Below, one piece after another: positions 1-6,293 of a stretch of 20,552 bases of DNA. A program made the position numbers and the translations under genes. The notes under the pieces are model-generated. The model made no database searches, was not told the DNA's origin, and saw only the letters and a list, made by a program, of their open reading frames with translations. Position 1 is the first letter of the stretch, and each line of letters begins with the position of its first letter. The DNA is taken from positions 1-20,552 of the IMG/VR virus record IMGVR_UViG_3300010316_000066. The stretch is one strand, 5' to 3'. Source of the DNA: a virus.

Positions 1-2
1 AG

Positions 3-821
3 CGATACGGCGTGGAAGAGTTTGCTCCCGGTGGATCACGTGCAGGCCAGACGTTGTCTGATCTCTCGCTCACCGAGACAGACGACACTGTGCGCAAGGC
101 CGTCATCCACTTTGCCAATGACGCGGTCTTTGCGCCCAACCCCAACGACATCCCGCTCTGGGCGCAGACGCCATGGGGCGCGGTCATCACGCAACTCAAG
201 ACGTTCCCGCTGATGATGCACCGCATGACGTCTCACATCATCAAGGAAGCCAACAAGGGCAACCTTACTCCGCTGATCTACCTCGCAACCTTTGGCCCTG
301 CGTCTGGCGCAGCAGCCTTGGGTGCAAAGGACATCCTTCAAATGCGCGGCGGTGACGAGAATGACGAGGCTGATTTCCGCAAGCGGAACCTGCTCAAGTT
401 CATGGGCCACGACAAGGATGTTCACGGCGACGAGAACGACTTCCTTGGGTGGTACTTGGAAGGCGTCCTGATGATGGGCGGCTTGGGTATCATTGGCGAC
501 ATGATGCACAGCGTCGGATCGCAGGTTGAGAATGGAGCCTACGGCCAAGTCCGTATCCTCTCCACTATCGGCGGCCCATCTGTTGGTCTGATCACAGCGG
601 CCACCACTGTAGGCGGAGGCGTGAAGGAGATGGTCGTTGACGGCACGGAGAGCAACTACAAAGAACGCTCTGCTGTCCGTGAGGTAGCGACCCGCATCCC
701 CGGCATTGGCGGCAACCGCGCTGCCCGTGAGGGTATCGTCAACTCCCTGTTCCCCAAGGAGGACGAAAGCAACGGCACATTCGGTGAAAGGTTCACTGAA
801 AGCTGGACGAAGAAGTTCTGA
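3..821 (+). CDS. C-terminal part of a large phage virion/ejection-type protein (5' truncated)
   Basis: The frame is open to the left edge, so this is the tail of a longer gene. About 270 residues are visible. The segment is rich in small hydrophobic residues, with likely membrane-active helices around residues 85-105 and 145-165 (counted from the GTG at 12), a Gly/Thr/Ala-rich stretch near 185-205 and a basic C-terminus. The local pattern 'LKTFPLMMHRM' followed by hydrophobic helices resembles the C-terminal part of the very large polyvalent or internal virion proteins of podovirus-like phages, which help move DNA through the envelope. That family link is from memory and is inference. It ends 11 bases before the amidase gene, whose ribosome binding site follows the stop, so structural genes run straight into the lysis cassette. 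A tail or tape-measure-related protein is the alternative. Confidence 0.55.
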   Translation, partial: RYGVEEFAPGGSRAGQTLSDLSLTETDDTVRKAVIHFANDAVFAPNPNDIPLWAQTPWGAVITQLKTFPLMMHRMTSHIIKEANKGNLTPLIYLATFGPASGAAALGAKDILQMRGGDENDEADFRKRNLLKFMGHDKDVHGDENDFLGWYLEGVLMMGGLGIIGDMMHSVGSQVENGAYGQVRILSTIGGPSVGLITAATTVGGGVKEMVVDGTESNYKERSAVREVATRIPGIGGNRAAREGIVNSLFPKEDESNGTFGERFTESWTKKF

Positions 822-832
822 GGAGGACAGGC

Positions 833-1405
833 ATGACGTACAGACCAGACAACCAAGTGAAGTGGATCGTGATCCACTACAGCGCCACTCCAGTTGAGCG
901 CGTCACGTCTTACGACGCCATCGAGAAGGGTCACATCCAACGTGGCTTCAAGGAGATTGGCTATCACGCATACGGCCCGCGCACCGGAGGCTTCATGCCG
1001 GGGCGTGACCTGTCCCAGCCGGGGCGGTTCGAGGTCGGCGCTCACTCCAAGGGGGAGAACTCCCGCAGCGTGGGCTACTGCTACGAAGGCGGCGTCTCCA
1101 TCCACGACATGAACACTGGCTTCGACACCCGCACCCCCGCGCAGATCGACGCCATGATCACTTGGATCGACATGATGCTGGAGCGTTTCGGTGGCGACGG
1201 CCTAGACCCGACGAAGGGTCCGATTGTCATCGGCCACCGTGACATGCCCGGAGCGGCGACACAGTGTCCGGGCTTCGACGTCACAGCATGGTGGCGCACA
1301 GTCGTTGAGGATCGCAAGTACAACGCCCCTCCACCCTCTGGCCCCTCATGGCTCACGGCGCTTGTCGATGCCCTGTCTGGCCTGTTCTCAAAGCGGAGGA
1401 AGTGA
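833..1405 (+). CDS. N-acetylmuramoyl-L-alanine amidase endolysin (Amidase_2, T7 lysozyme-like)
   Basis: This 190-residue protein carries a zinc amidase domain of the T7 lysozyme/PGRP type. It should cut the bond between muramic acid and L-alanine in peptidoglycan. The zinc ligands are visible as His15 ('VIHYSATP'), His135 ('IGHRDMPG') and Cys145 ('TQCPGFD'), with Tyr44 in 'GYHAYG' in the position of the catalytic tyrosine. The amidase fold fills residues 8-160; the last 30 residues are a Pro/Ser linker and a basic, somewhat hydrophobic tail. There is no signal peptide, so export would depend on the holin. The ATG at 833 has an AGGAGG-type site just upstream. It is the first gene of the lysis cassette. 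A second endolysin of different chemistry lies at 10632. Confidence 0.93.
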   Translation: MTYRPDNQVKWIVIHYSATPVERVTSYDAIEKGHIQRGFKEIGYHAYGPRTGGFMPGRDLSQPGRFEVGAHSKGENSRSVGYCYEGGVSIHDMNTGFDTRTPAQIDAMITWIDMMLERFGGDGLDPTKGPIVIGHRDMPGAATQCPGFDVTAWWRTVVEDRKYNAPPPSGPSWLTALVDALSGLFSKRRK

Positions 1406-1406
1406 C

Positions 1407-1589
1407 ATGGAGATACAGCGTGAAGTTCTTCGGCTCATACGCCACCTGATAGCGCCTCTCATGGCCTTCTTGGTGGCTAAGGGGTGGATGCCTGCCTACC
1501 TGCAACATGACCTCGCAGAGGTCATCATAATCGTCGTGTCGCTGGTAACAGTCATGGCCTTCTCCTTCCGCAGGGACAGTAAGAAGTGA
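1407..1589 (+). CDS. Small two-helix membrane protein, holin candidate
   Basis: A 60-residue protein starting at ATG 1407, one base after the amidase stop and with GGAGGA just upstream. The longer frame starting at 1224 lies inside the amidase gene and is not the start. It has two hydrophobic stretches, about residues 14-27 ('IAPLMAFLVAKGW') and 38-53 ('VIIIVVSLVTVMAFSF'), and a positively charged tail 'RRDSKK'. Size, membrane topology, charged C-terminus and position between an endolysin and a spanin pair all fit a class II-type holin that would let the endolysin reach the cell wall. No family signature is recognised, so the holin call rests mostly on context. The stop overlaps the GTG start of the next gene (GTGA). 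Confidence 0.65.
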   Translation: MEIQREVLRLIRHLIAPLMAFLVAKGWMPAYLQHDLAEVIIIVVSLVTVMAFSFRRDSKK

Positions 1590-1810
1590 TCGGGTTTCTG
1601 TCTCGCATCAAGTTCCAGATCATCGCGGTCTTCTCCGCTGTCGTCGCTGCCATAGGCGCTCTCCTTCTGGCCAGACGTGAGGGCAGGAAGGACGCAGAGC
1701 AGGACGCCAAGATAAAGGATCAAGAACGTGCTGACAAAATACGTGATGCTGTTGAGCGCAATGTCGATGACAGGGTGCGTAAGTACGATGACGCGGGGTG
1801 GCGCGAGTGA
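1586..1810 (+). CDS. Rz-like inner-membrane spanin (i-spanin)
   Basis: A 74-residue protein that begins at a GTG overlapping the holin stop (GTGA). Residues 9-29 form one transmembrane helix ('IIAVFSAVVAAIGALLLAR'), followed by a highly charged, Arg/Asp/Glu/Lys-rich helix to the end that looks like a periplasmic coiled coil. This N-in, C-out design with a charged helix is typical of Rz-type i-spanins, though it is shorter than lambda Rz. Its 3' part contains the start of the overlapping lipoprotein gene at 1728, the classic nested Rz/Rz1 arrangement. The pair would fuse inner and outer membranes in the last lysis step of a Gram-negative host. Confidence 0.75.
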   Translation: MIGFLSRIKFQIIAVFSAVVAAIGALLLARREGRKDAEQDAKIKDQERADKIRDAVERNVDDRVRKYDDAGWRE

Positions 1811-1964
1811 AGCCGAGGTCTGTCGTCAGATTGGAAAAGCACTCCCGACACGATCACGCTCAGACACTGCGCAGACAGCCAGTGAGATACAGACGCTCTA
1901 CGCCACATTCTCACTGGCATGCCCAGACTTCGAAGAGTTCATTCCCCGAAGTAGCGCAGGCTAA
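1728..1964 (+). CDS. Rz1-like outer-membrane lipoprotein spanin (o-spanin)
   Basis: A 78-residue lipoprotein that starts at GTG 1728 inside the i-spanin gene in another frame and runs past its end. Residues 1-16 are a short signal peptide with a lipobox 'SMTGC', making Cys17 the likely lipidated residue. The mature part is a short helical domain with two further cysteines, 'VCRQIGKALP' and 'FSLACPDFEEF', which could form a disulfide. It lacks the proline-rich tract of lambda Rz1. The Cys-flanked layout is the kind seen in many small alphaproteobacterial phage lipoproteins (recalled, not searched). A partly embedded start and out-of-frame overlap with a membrane-anchored partner strongly support a spanin pair. 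The last 26 bases overlap the convergent dCMP deaminase gene. Confidence 0.7.
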   Translation: MLTKYVMLLSAMSMTGCVSTMTRGGASEAEVCRQIGKALPTRSRSDTAQTASEIQTLYATFSLACPDFEEFIPRSSAG

Positions 1965-2385
1965 CACCCGCCTCGTCCATCATGTCCCGACTTGCGGCGA
2001 AGCTATCACGGAACCTTTCAGCCAAGCCATCCTTTGGGCGCAGAGTGATCACCTGATCCACGCCGGATTGTATCAACAGGCCAGCGCAGTTTGCGCATGG
2101 GTGGTGTGTCACGTAGGCCACGCAGTCATCCAGAGACTGCACCGCGTTCAGGATCGCATTGGCCTCCGCATGCTGCACCATCAGGTACTTCTGCTCACGG
2201 TCCTTGTATCTGTCGTGTCCGTCTAGGACACCACGCGGGAAGCCGTTGTACCCCATGCCCACGACCTGACGCTTGGGGTTCACCAAGACGCAGCCGACTT
2301 TGGTGCTGGGGTCTTTCGACCAAGCGGCGACGTGGAAGGCAAGCGACATAAATCTGCTGTCCCATTTACCAGTGAGGGCGGTCAT
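1939..2385 (-). CDS. Deoxycytidylate (dCMP) deaminase
   Basis: A 148-residue zinc-dependent deaminase. The zinc and catalytic motifs are His72-Ala-Glu74 ('QHAEANAIL') and Cys97-x-x-Cys100 ('HPCANCAG'). Early residues 'SKDPSTKVGCVLVN' and 'GYNGFPRGV' are the usual dCMP deaminase signatures. The enzyme converts dCMP to dUMP and so feeds dTMP synthesis during phage replication; no thymidylate synthase lies in the window. Length is normal for the family. It is the last gene of the minus-strand early operon. Its ATG lies inside the preceding gene, with a purine-rich GAGGTAGG site upstream, and its 3' end overlaps the convergent o-spanin gene by 26 bases. No terminator is visible at this junction. 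Confidence 0.95.
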   Translation of the reverse strand: MTALTGKWDSRFMSLAFHVAAWSKDPSTKVGCVLVNPKRQVVGMGYNGFPRGVLDGHDRYKDREQKYLMVQHAEANAILNAVQSLDDCVAYVTHHPCANCAGLLIQSGVDQVITLRPKDGLAERFRDSFAASRDMMDEAGVSLRYFGE

Positions 2386-2731
2386 CCTTGCCTACCTCCC
2401 GCTGCTCATACGTCACGAGAAACGCCATGCAGCAAGACGCATGCCAAAGGTGAGACTTGCCTGTTTCAGGGTCATGGCTCTCACCGCTCCACCACGCCAT
2501 CATGTGCCGCATCATGGCCCCGTACACACGTGACCAGTTCATCCCCCTCTCCCAGTTCCGGTCACCGTATTTCTCAGCGCCAAAGGTGAGGATGTCCCCA
2601 ATGGCCAAGACGATCTCTGGCGGCACAAGGTCGAGGCGGTTCTTACCGCCGTCAAACTTCTTCCCCTCTGGCCAGACGTCTCGCTGCGGCTGGTCGTGAG
2701 GGTCAACATATCGGTCTGTGCAATCAGTCAT
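2366..2731 (-). CDS. DUF5664-type protein (dATP/dGTP diphosphohydrolase N-terminal-like)
   Basis: A 121-residue protein with the conserved core 'KFDGGKNRLDLVPPE' (residues 25-39), 'FGAEKYGDRNWERGMNW' (50-66) and a 'HMMAWWSGESHDPETGKSH' segment (76-94). These match what I know of the DUF5664 family, now described as the N-terminal domain of phage dATP/dGTP diphosphohydrolases, a MazG-like all-alpha group. The acidic and His residues in the E/W/D/H-rich part would bind metal and nucleotide. Next to dCMP deaminase, a role in shaping the dNTP pool is likely. No PurZ-like gene is present in the window, so a link to 2-aminoadenine DNA is not supported. The ATG overlaps the upstream stop (ATGA), and the 3' end overlaps the deaminase start by 20 bases. 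Confidence 0.7.
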   Translation of the reverse strand: MTDCTDRYVDPHDQPQRDVWPEGKKFDGGKNRLDLVPPEIVLAIGDILTFGAEKYGDRNWERGMNWSRVYGAMMRHMMAWWSGESHDPETGKSHLWHASCCMAFLVTYEQREVGKDDRPHW

Positions 2732-3012
2732 TCCATTTCCAATTCAGCTTTGAGTTTCAAGAGCGCAACCTCTGCCTCTGCCAGCAACACTCCGAGTTCC
2801 ACCTCACTATCGTCGCAGTCCTTCTGCACGTATCTCAGCTTGTCCCTTGCCCTCACCAGTTCCTCTGTCTCGCCCCCTGCCTTGAGTACGTCTATGCGAT
2901 CCGCGATAGAGTAAAGGCTCCGCCGCAAAGCACCCAACCTGACCTCCTCTCTCTTTGCGTACAGGACCGCGTCTAGGTATTCACGCCCCAGTTTATCTGT
3001 TGTGGATGTCAT
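2728..3012 (-). CDS. Small coiled-coil hypothetical protein
   Basis: A 94-residue protein that I do not recognise. The start is taken at ATG 3012, which overlaps the upstream stop (TGATG) and has a strong AAAGGGAGG site; an earlier GTG at 3048 lacks this. Almost the whole sequence is charged, amphipathic helix: 'REEVRLGALRRSLYSIADR' near residues 20-40 and a Leu/Glu/Ala-rich heptad-like C-terminal third. There is no cysteine cluster, membrane helix or enzyme motif. It sits between the PD-(D/E)XK nuclease and the DUF5664 gene with overlaps at both ends, so it is co-translated with recombination and nucleotide genes. A structural or accessory partner of the nuclease is possible but is only a guess. 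Confidence 0.75.
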   Translation of the reverse strand: MTSTTDKLGREYLDAVLYAKREEVRLGALRRSLYSIADRIDVLKAGGETEELVRARDKLRYVQKDCDDSEVELGVLLAEAEVALLKLKAELEME

Positions 3013-3833
3013 CAGACCTCCCTTTCTGCTGGTTTGAATTGTTGCCAATCATCACAGGGGTAGTCCGGTATTGGACGCCCCTTCATGTTGCAGTACCAAC
3101 CACCGTCCTCAGTGGGCGAAGAGTGGGTACATGTCTGACACAGCGCGGGAACCTCAACGTGGCCCCAGCATGCGTCAGACTTGAAACAGAACCGACACCG
3201 CCAGTCTGTTTCATCCTTTGCGATCTTGATCACCTCGCCAGACAGAGCCAGCCCCACCTTCTGGCGGATGAAGCCAAACTCAAACTGGTCAAACTCCACG
3301 ACCTCGCAGTGGTAGGCAGACGTGTTCTTGTTGTAGGCGATGAAGAGAGACGACTGCATACGCGCCATCCCCATCATCATTTGCACCTGTCCGAAATACT
3401 GGGGGTGTGACTGCTTTACGCCGAGGTTCACAAACTTGGTGAACGAGGCATCGTTCATCGACTTGATCTCAAGGATCATGAGTTCGTCTTCGATCTCAAT
3501 CATCCCGTCTGTGTGGCACACCACATGGCCACCAAAGTCAGAGTAGGTGTATTGCTTGCCCGTGAGAGCATCGACCTCCCACACAGCGTACCCTGCCTTT
3601 TTCAAGTCAGCGACAACCATGTCCTCAATCTTGTGACCAAGGCCAAAGATGCGCTTTAGTTTTGCGTCTGGCTCCTTGTTCGGGAAGCCGCGCAGGTTGA
3701 AGGCGATAGACGCCTGACACTGATTGCCAACGATGGAAGCGCCAATGTAGCGACGTGGCTTGTCGCGCCTGTCGGCTTCGTATGCGTCATCAATTTTGCG
3801 GAGAACATCTTCCGCCTTCAACGATCTTGTCAT
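3012..3833 (-). CDS. PD-(D/E)XK nuclease, Cas4/RecB-like, with Cys clusters
   Basis: A 273-residue nuclease of the RecB/Cas4-like PD-(D/E)XK superfamily. The active site reads Asp109 ('CHTDGMIEI') followed by Glu122-x-Lys124 ('LEIKSMN'), with Gln150 in 'GQVQMMMG' as the usual downstream motif and Glu70 upstream. Cys39 near the N-terminus plus Cys213, Cys216 and Cys222 reproduce the one-plus-three cysteine spacing of iron-sulfur Cas4/AddB nucleases. A further cluster (Cys232, Cys235, Cys248, Cys260) follows and may bind zinc. The likely role is a DNA exonuclease for recombination, working with the Sak4-like ATPase and SSB-like protein of the same operon. Its ATG overlaps the upstream stop (ATGA). 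The iron-sulfur assignment is inference. Confidence 0.8.
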   Translation of the reverse strand: MTRSLKAEDVLRKIDDAYEADRRDKPRRYIGASIVGNQCQASIAFNLRGFPNKEPDAKLKRIFGLGHKIEDMVVADLKKAGYAVWEVDALTGKQYTYSDFGGHVVCHTDGMIEIEDELMILEIKSMNDASFTKFVNLGVKQSHPQYFGQVQMMMGMARMQSSLFIAYNKNTSAYHCEVVEFDQFEFGFIRQKVGLALSGEVIKIAKDETDWRCRFCFKSDACWGHVEVPALCQTCTHSSPTEDGGWYCNMKGRPIPDYPCDDWQQFKPAEREV

Positions 3834-4177
3834 GTTGGATGTGCCATCCCTTTATCAGTGATCCGCCAAGTGAAGATGGTGCAGGACTTGGGCCTATCAC
3901 CCTCCACAAAACCAAGACGCCGCAACACAGTGAGGTAACATTTTACCTCATTCACTTGCGACTTCATGGCCAGCGCCACGTCTTCATTGGTACGGTATCG
4001 GCCATCCTTCATGATAGAGAGCGCAAGTCTTGCGCCCTCTGACAGGACGTCCCTGTCCTGAACAACCTTCCTCACCTTCGCGGGTCGGTTGGCATGGTAG
4101 GGTGCGCCAAGCACCCTAACATTTTCATCGGCTGCCATAGCCTTCATGTCCGCAATGTCGTCGCTTGTCATACGCAT
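3830..4177 (-). CDS. Winged-helix-like DNA-binding protein
   Basis: A 115-residue protein, not assigned to a named family. The C-terminal half looks like a winged helix: 'GRYRTNEDVALAMKS' followed by 'VNEVKCYLTVLRRLGFVEG' gives the helix-turn-helix and recognition helix, and 'KSCTIFTWRITDKG' would be the wing. The N-terminal 45 residues are polar and basic. The start at ATG 4177 has GGAGG seven bases upstream; a second ATG two codons later is possible. It lies 14 bases after the SSB-like gene and overlaps the nuclease start. A transcriptional regulator or a replication-initiation accessory role is possible; the sequence alone does not decide. Confidence 0.7.
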   Translation of the reverse strand: MRMTSDDIADMKAMAADENVRVLGAPYHANRPAKVRKVVQDRDVLSEGARLALSIMKDGRYRTNEDVALAMKSQVNEVKCYLTVLRRLGFVEGDRPKSCTIFTWRITDKGMAHPT

Positions 4178-4191
4178 GAAATTGCCTCCAA

Positions 4192-4671
4192 TCAGAATGG
4201 GATTTCATCGTCCAGATCAGCAGACTTCTTGGCCTGCGGCGAGGGCGCGGGGGCGTCCCCGTCGATGATGAAGCGTTTGACTTCCTCACGCTGCACCGTC
4301 TGGCCGTTCTTCTGGTACGGCTTACCGAGGTCCACATAGATGCGGCACGTGAGGCCAATCATGCTCTCAATATCCCCCGGCTTGTCTGGGTTCGGGTGGT
4401 TGCCCGACACCAAGAAGGACTTGAGTTGACGCAAGCCAATATCCTGCGCTTGGGGCGAAGAGGTATGCACCACGTTGAAGCCAGCGGCGATAGAGCCTGC
4501 GCCACCAGTGTCCTTGAGGTTCACGACAACGCGCTTGTCTTTGCCATTGGCGGCAGTCTTGATCTCTGCCTTGGTGCAGGTGACCTCATACTCACCCTTG
4601 GTCAGCGGTGCGTAATCATCCGCCTCAACACTGCTCAGGTCGAGGTTCGCAAATCCATTCCATCCACTCAT
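4192..4671 (-). CDS. Phage single-stranded DNA-binding-like protein (DUF669-like)
   Basis: A 159-residue protein with a beta-rich body ('YEVTCTKAEIKT', 'KRVVVNLKD', 'TCRIYVDLGK') and an acidic hydrophobic C-terminal tip 'DLDDEIPF' after a Pro/Ala/Lys linker. That tip is the hallmark by which SSB proteins recruit partners. The pattern 'TKGEYEVTCTKAEIKTAANGK' (residues 24-44) resembles the DUF669-type SSB analogues found beside Sak4 or RecT genes in phages. It should coat single-stranded DNA during replication and recombination. The ATG overlaps the Sak4-like stop (ATGA) with AAGGAG eight bases upstream, so the two proteins are translationally coupled. The exact SSB family is uncertain. Confidence 0.8.
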   Translation of the reverse strand: MSGWNGFANLDLSSVEADDYAPLTKGEYEVTCTKAEIKTAANGKDKRVVVNLKDTGGAGSIAAGFNVVHTSSPQAQDIGLRQLKSFLVSGNHPNPDKPGDIESMIGLTCRIYVDLGKPYQKNGQTVQREEVKRFIIDGDAPAPSPQAKKSADLDDEIPF

Positions 4672-5519
4672 TTGTCGTCTCCTTTATCAGACGCTACTGC
4701 GTCAAGTTCTTCGATTGATTTTGCCGCTTTGTCGGCAGGCTTCATACCACCACGTAGGCCATCAAACTCTTCGTCTGACATGGACATGAGGTGGAGAAGT
4801 TCGGTGATGTCGTCTGTCCGCTCAAAGGCTTTCAGGCGACGTCTTGGGTCACGGACCTTGCCGTGCCATCCAGACACTTCGTCTGTAATCACGTAGCGTC
4901 TAACCTTGGGCATACCCTTCTCGTCCTTGTCGGTGACGCGAACACCACACAACACATGGTCGAAGAGGGCAGGCACTTGCTTGGATACCGCATTGCCTTT
5001 GACGAAGGGCCAGAAGTGGGTGACGTCATTGGCATCCTTCTCTTCCTTGGCCAGACACGTCACGTAGACATGCATCGGAAGGTCGCGGACCCACTTGAGA
5101 GCGCCGATCATGATGCGGTTGTAGTCACCCCACATCGCAAAACCGTTGCCCGATCCTGCGTGTTCCTTCTCAAGGTGTTCGATCAGCCGCTCAGACAGTT
5201 CTGTCAGGCTGTCGATGGCCAGCCACTTATATCCCATCTCGGCAAAGTCAGGGGACGAGAGCATGCGGATGATGCCCTTGAAGGAATACACGTCGCTTTC
5301 TGGGTCATGGCTGCCATCCCAAGACGTGAACGGGATGTAATCAATATCAACATCCTCGATGGATTTCAGGCCCGCCTCACCAGAGATAATCAATCCCTTG
5401 CCAAAACGGTCCTGATACTTACGGCATTGATAAGTCTTACCAAATCCGTGGTGACTGTAGAGCAGCACCTTGCTTGGGCCATCCTTGGCCAAGTCCGATG
5501 TGCGCAGCGGCTTAAACAT
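4668..5519 (-). CDS. Sak4/RecA-like recombination ATPase (AAA_24)
   Basis: A 283-residue P-loop ATPase. The Walker A motif is at residues 22-29 ('SHHGFGKT', with Ser in the first place instead of Gly or Ala) and Walker B at 99-104 ('WLAIDS'). 'MHVYVTCLAKEE' and a late 'RRYVITDE' strand complete a RecA-like core. These fit the AAA_24/Sak4 group of phage single-strand annealing or strand-exchange proteins, which work with an SSB partner. Here the SSB-like gene follows with a 4-base overlap. The C-terminal 50 residues are acidic and charged and probably mediate protein contacts. The ATG at 5519 sits in the last codons of the upstream gene with GAGGT just before it. Another RecA-fold accessory ATPase is the main alternative. 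Confidence 0.85.
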   Translation of the reverse strand: MFKPLRTSDLAKDGPSKVLLYSHHGFGKTYQCRKYQDRFGKGLIISGEAGLKSIEDVDIDYIPFTSWDGSHDPESDVYSFKGIIRMLSSPDFAEMGYKWLAIDSLTELSERLIEHLEKEHAGSGNGFAMWGDYNRIMIGALKWVRDLPMHVYVTCLAKEEKDANDVTHFWPFVKGNAVSKQVPALFDHVLCGVRVTDKDEKGMPKVRRYVITDEVSGWHGKVRDPRRRLKAFERTDDITELLHLMSMSDEEFDGLRGGMKPADKAAKSIEELDAVASDKGDDK

Positions 5520-5988
5520 TGTCTACCTCGATTTTTGCTGGAGCATGTTTGCGTGTCAGGGCGGGCTTCCATTTGCTTTGCTCTGACGTGGGTAGTGCGG
5601 CAAATTTCTTGCGATCTACCCGTGTTGATTTCTTGATGAAGGATGGGAGTGTTTCATCACCCTCTCCACCCAAGATGCTGTCGAGTGTGTCCTGATCCCA
5701 CAACCAGCGATCACGGTACGTGACTGTCATCTGGACGGTGCCGATCAGGGGATACACCACTGGCTCTTCATCTGGATCACCACCCGGAAGATACCGCTCA
5801 ATCTCCGCAACAGTTGCGCTCTCAAGGGCCTTCATTTCTTCGAGGCGATCACGTGTTTCGGATAGCGTGATGGCCAAGAAAGCCAGCTTCTTCCACTTCT
5901 CATCATCCACGTTCAGGGGTGTGTCTTCTACATGCGGCTCTGGTTCCGCCTCTCTGGCCTTGTGATCAAGGCTGTCCCAGTCACTCAT
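5512..5988 (-). CDS. Hypothetical protein, first gene of the minus-strand early operon
   Basis: A 158-residue protein that I do not recognise. The start is set at ATG 5988 because GGAGG lies eight bases upstream; longer versions would run into the control region. The N-terminus is acidic ('AREAEPEPHVEDTP'), residues 30-60 form a charged helix, and the middle 'YPLIGTVQMTVTYRDRWLWD' looks like beta strands. The C-terminal half is basic with 'SFIKKSTRVDRKKF'. It overlaps the Sak4-like start by eight bases. Position at the head of a recombination operon suggests an accessory role in DNA recombination, for example loading or modulating the ATPase or SSB, but no motif proves this. Confidence 0.8.
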   Translation of the reverse strand: MSDWDSLDHKAREAEPEPHVEDTPLNVDDEKWKKLAFLAITLSETRDRLEEMKALESATVAEIERYLPGGDPDEEPVVYPLIGTVQMTVTYRDRWLWDQDTLDSILGGEGDETLPSFIKKSTRVDRKKFAALPTSEQSKWKPALTRKHAPAKIEVDNV

Positions 5989-6007
5989 TGATTGTCCTCC
6001 GGTGATT

Positions 6008-6055
6008 AAGGTGTCTTGCTGTGACATCGAAAGGTGTATAATAGATATGACACCT
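6008..6055. promoter_or_regulatory. Candidate operator cluster in the divergent control region
   Basis: Three copies of one short word lie between the divergent genes: AAGGTGTC at 6008-6015, AAGGTGT at 6031-6037 and its reverse complement GACACCT at 6049-6055. The last two form a dyad with six-base arms and a 12-base spacer that brackets the plus-strand -10 box. This is how a repressor or Cro protein would control early promoters, and a Cro-like gene starts 35 bases downstream. The same word recurs in other intergenic regions of the window. Confidence 0.6.
6016..6042 (+). promoter_or_regulatory. Candidate promoter for the Cro-like/primase operon
   Basis: A perfect -10 hexamer TATAAT is at 6037-6042. 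The best -35 is TTGCTG at 6016-6021, giving a short 15-base spacer. The expected start of transcription near 6049 leaves a leader of about 40 bases to the ATG at 6090, which has AAAGGAGAG upstream. The box overlaps the dyad described for the operator cluster, so binding there would block it. A minus-strand promoter for the 5988 operon should lie in the same interval, but its boxes are not clear. Confidence 0.5.
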
Positions 6056-6089
6056 AGACAAGAGTGTTTTCCAAAAAAGGAGAGAACAC

Positions 6090-6293
6090 ATGCCGACCAC
6101 AATGAAAGTCAGCCAGTTGATTGACGACCTTGGGGGTGCCGCCGAGGTGGCGCGTATTGCGGGTGTCGCCCGCACCGCACCTTACCGATGGATCAAGCAC
6201 AACTACATCGGCTCTCCGATCCTTGAGCGTATCAAGGCAGCGCGTCCCAACATTGATCTGGACTACTACTTCAAGGAGGGAGAAGCAGAGTGA
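6090..6293 (+). CDS. Cro-like helix-turn-helix regulator
   Basis: A 67-residue protein whose core 'GGAAEVARIAGVARTAPYRW' (residues 15-34) is a Cro/YdaS-type helix-turn-helix, followed by 'GSPILERIKAARP' as a supporting helix and a short acidic tail. Size and layout match small phage Cro-type repressors. It starts at ATG 6090 with a good AAAGGAGAG site, immediately downstream of the repeated AGGTGT half-sites, so self-control and control of the divergent recombination operon are likely. The stop overlaps the GTG start of the primase-helicase (GTGA), tying its expression to replication. No CI-like repressor with a peptidase domain was seen in the window. Confidence 0.85.
   Translation: MPTTMKVSQLIDDLGGAAEVARIAGVARTAPYRWIKHNYIGSPILERIKAARPNIDLDYYFKEGEAE

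Noticed and set aside
2366-2731. Marker of 2-aminoadenine (Z) DNA because the DUF5664 family is related to phage dATP/dGTP hydrolases
   Set aside because: No PurZ-like or DpoZ-like gene is in the window, and this family is common in phages with normal DNA.
4791-5636. A 281-codon plus frame antisense to the Sak4-like ATPase
   Set aside because: The minus frame has Walker motifs, overlaps and ribosome sites typical of the operon; the plus frame has none.
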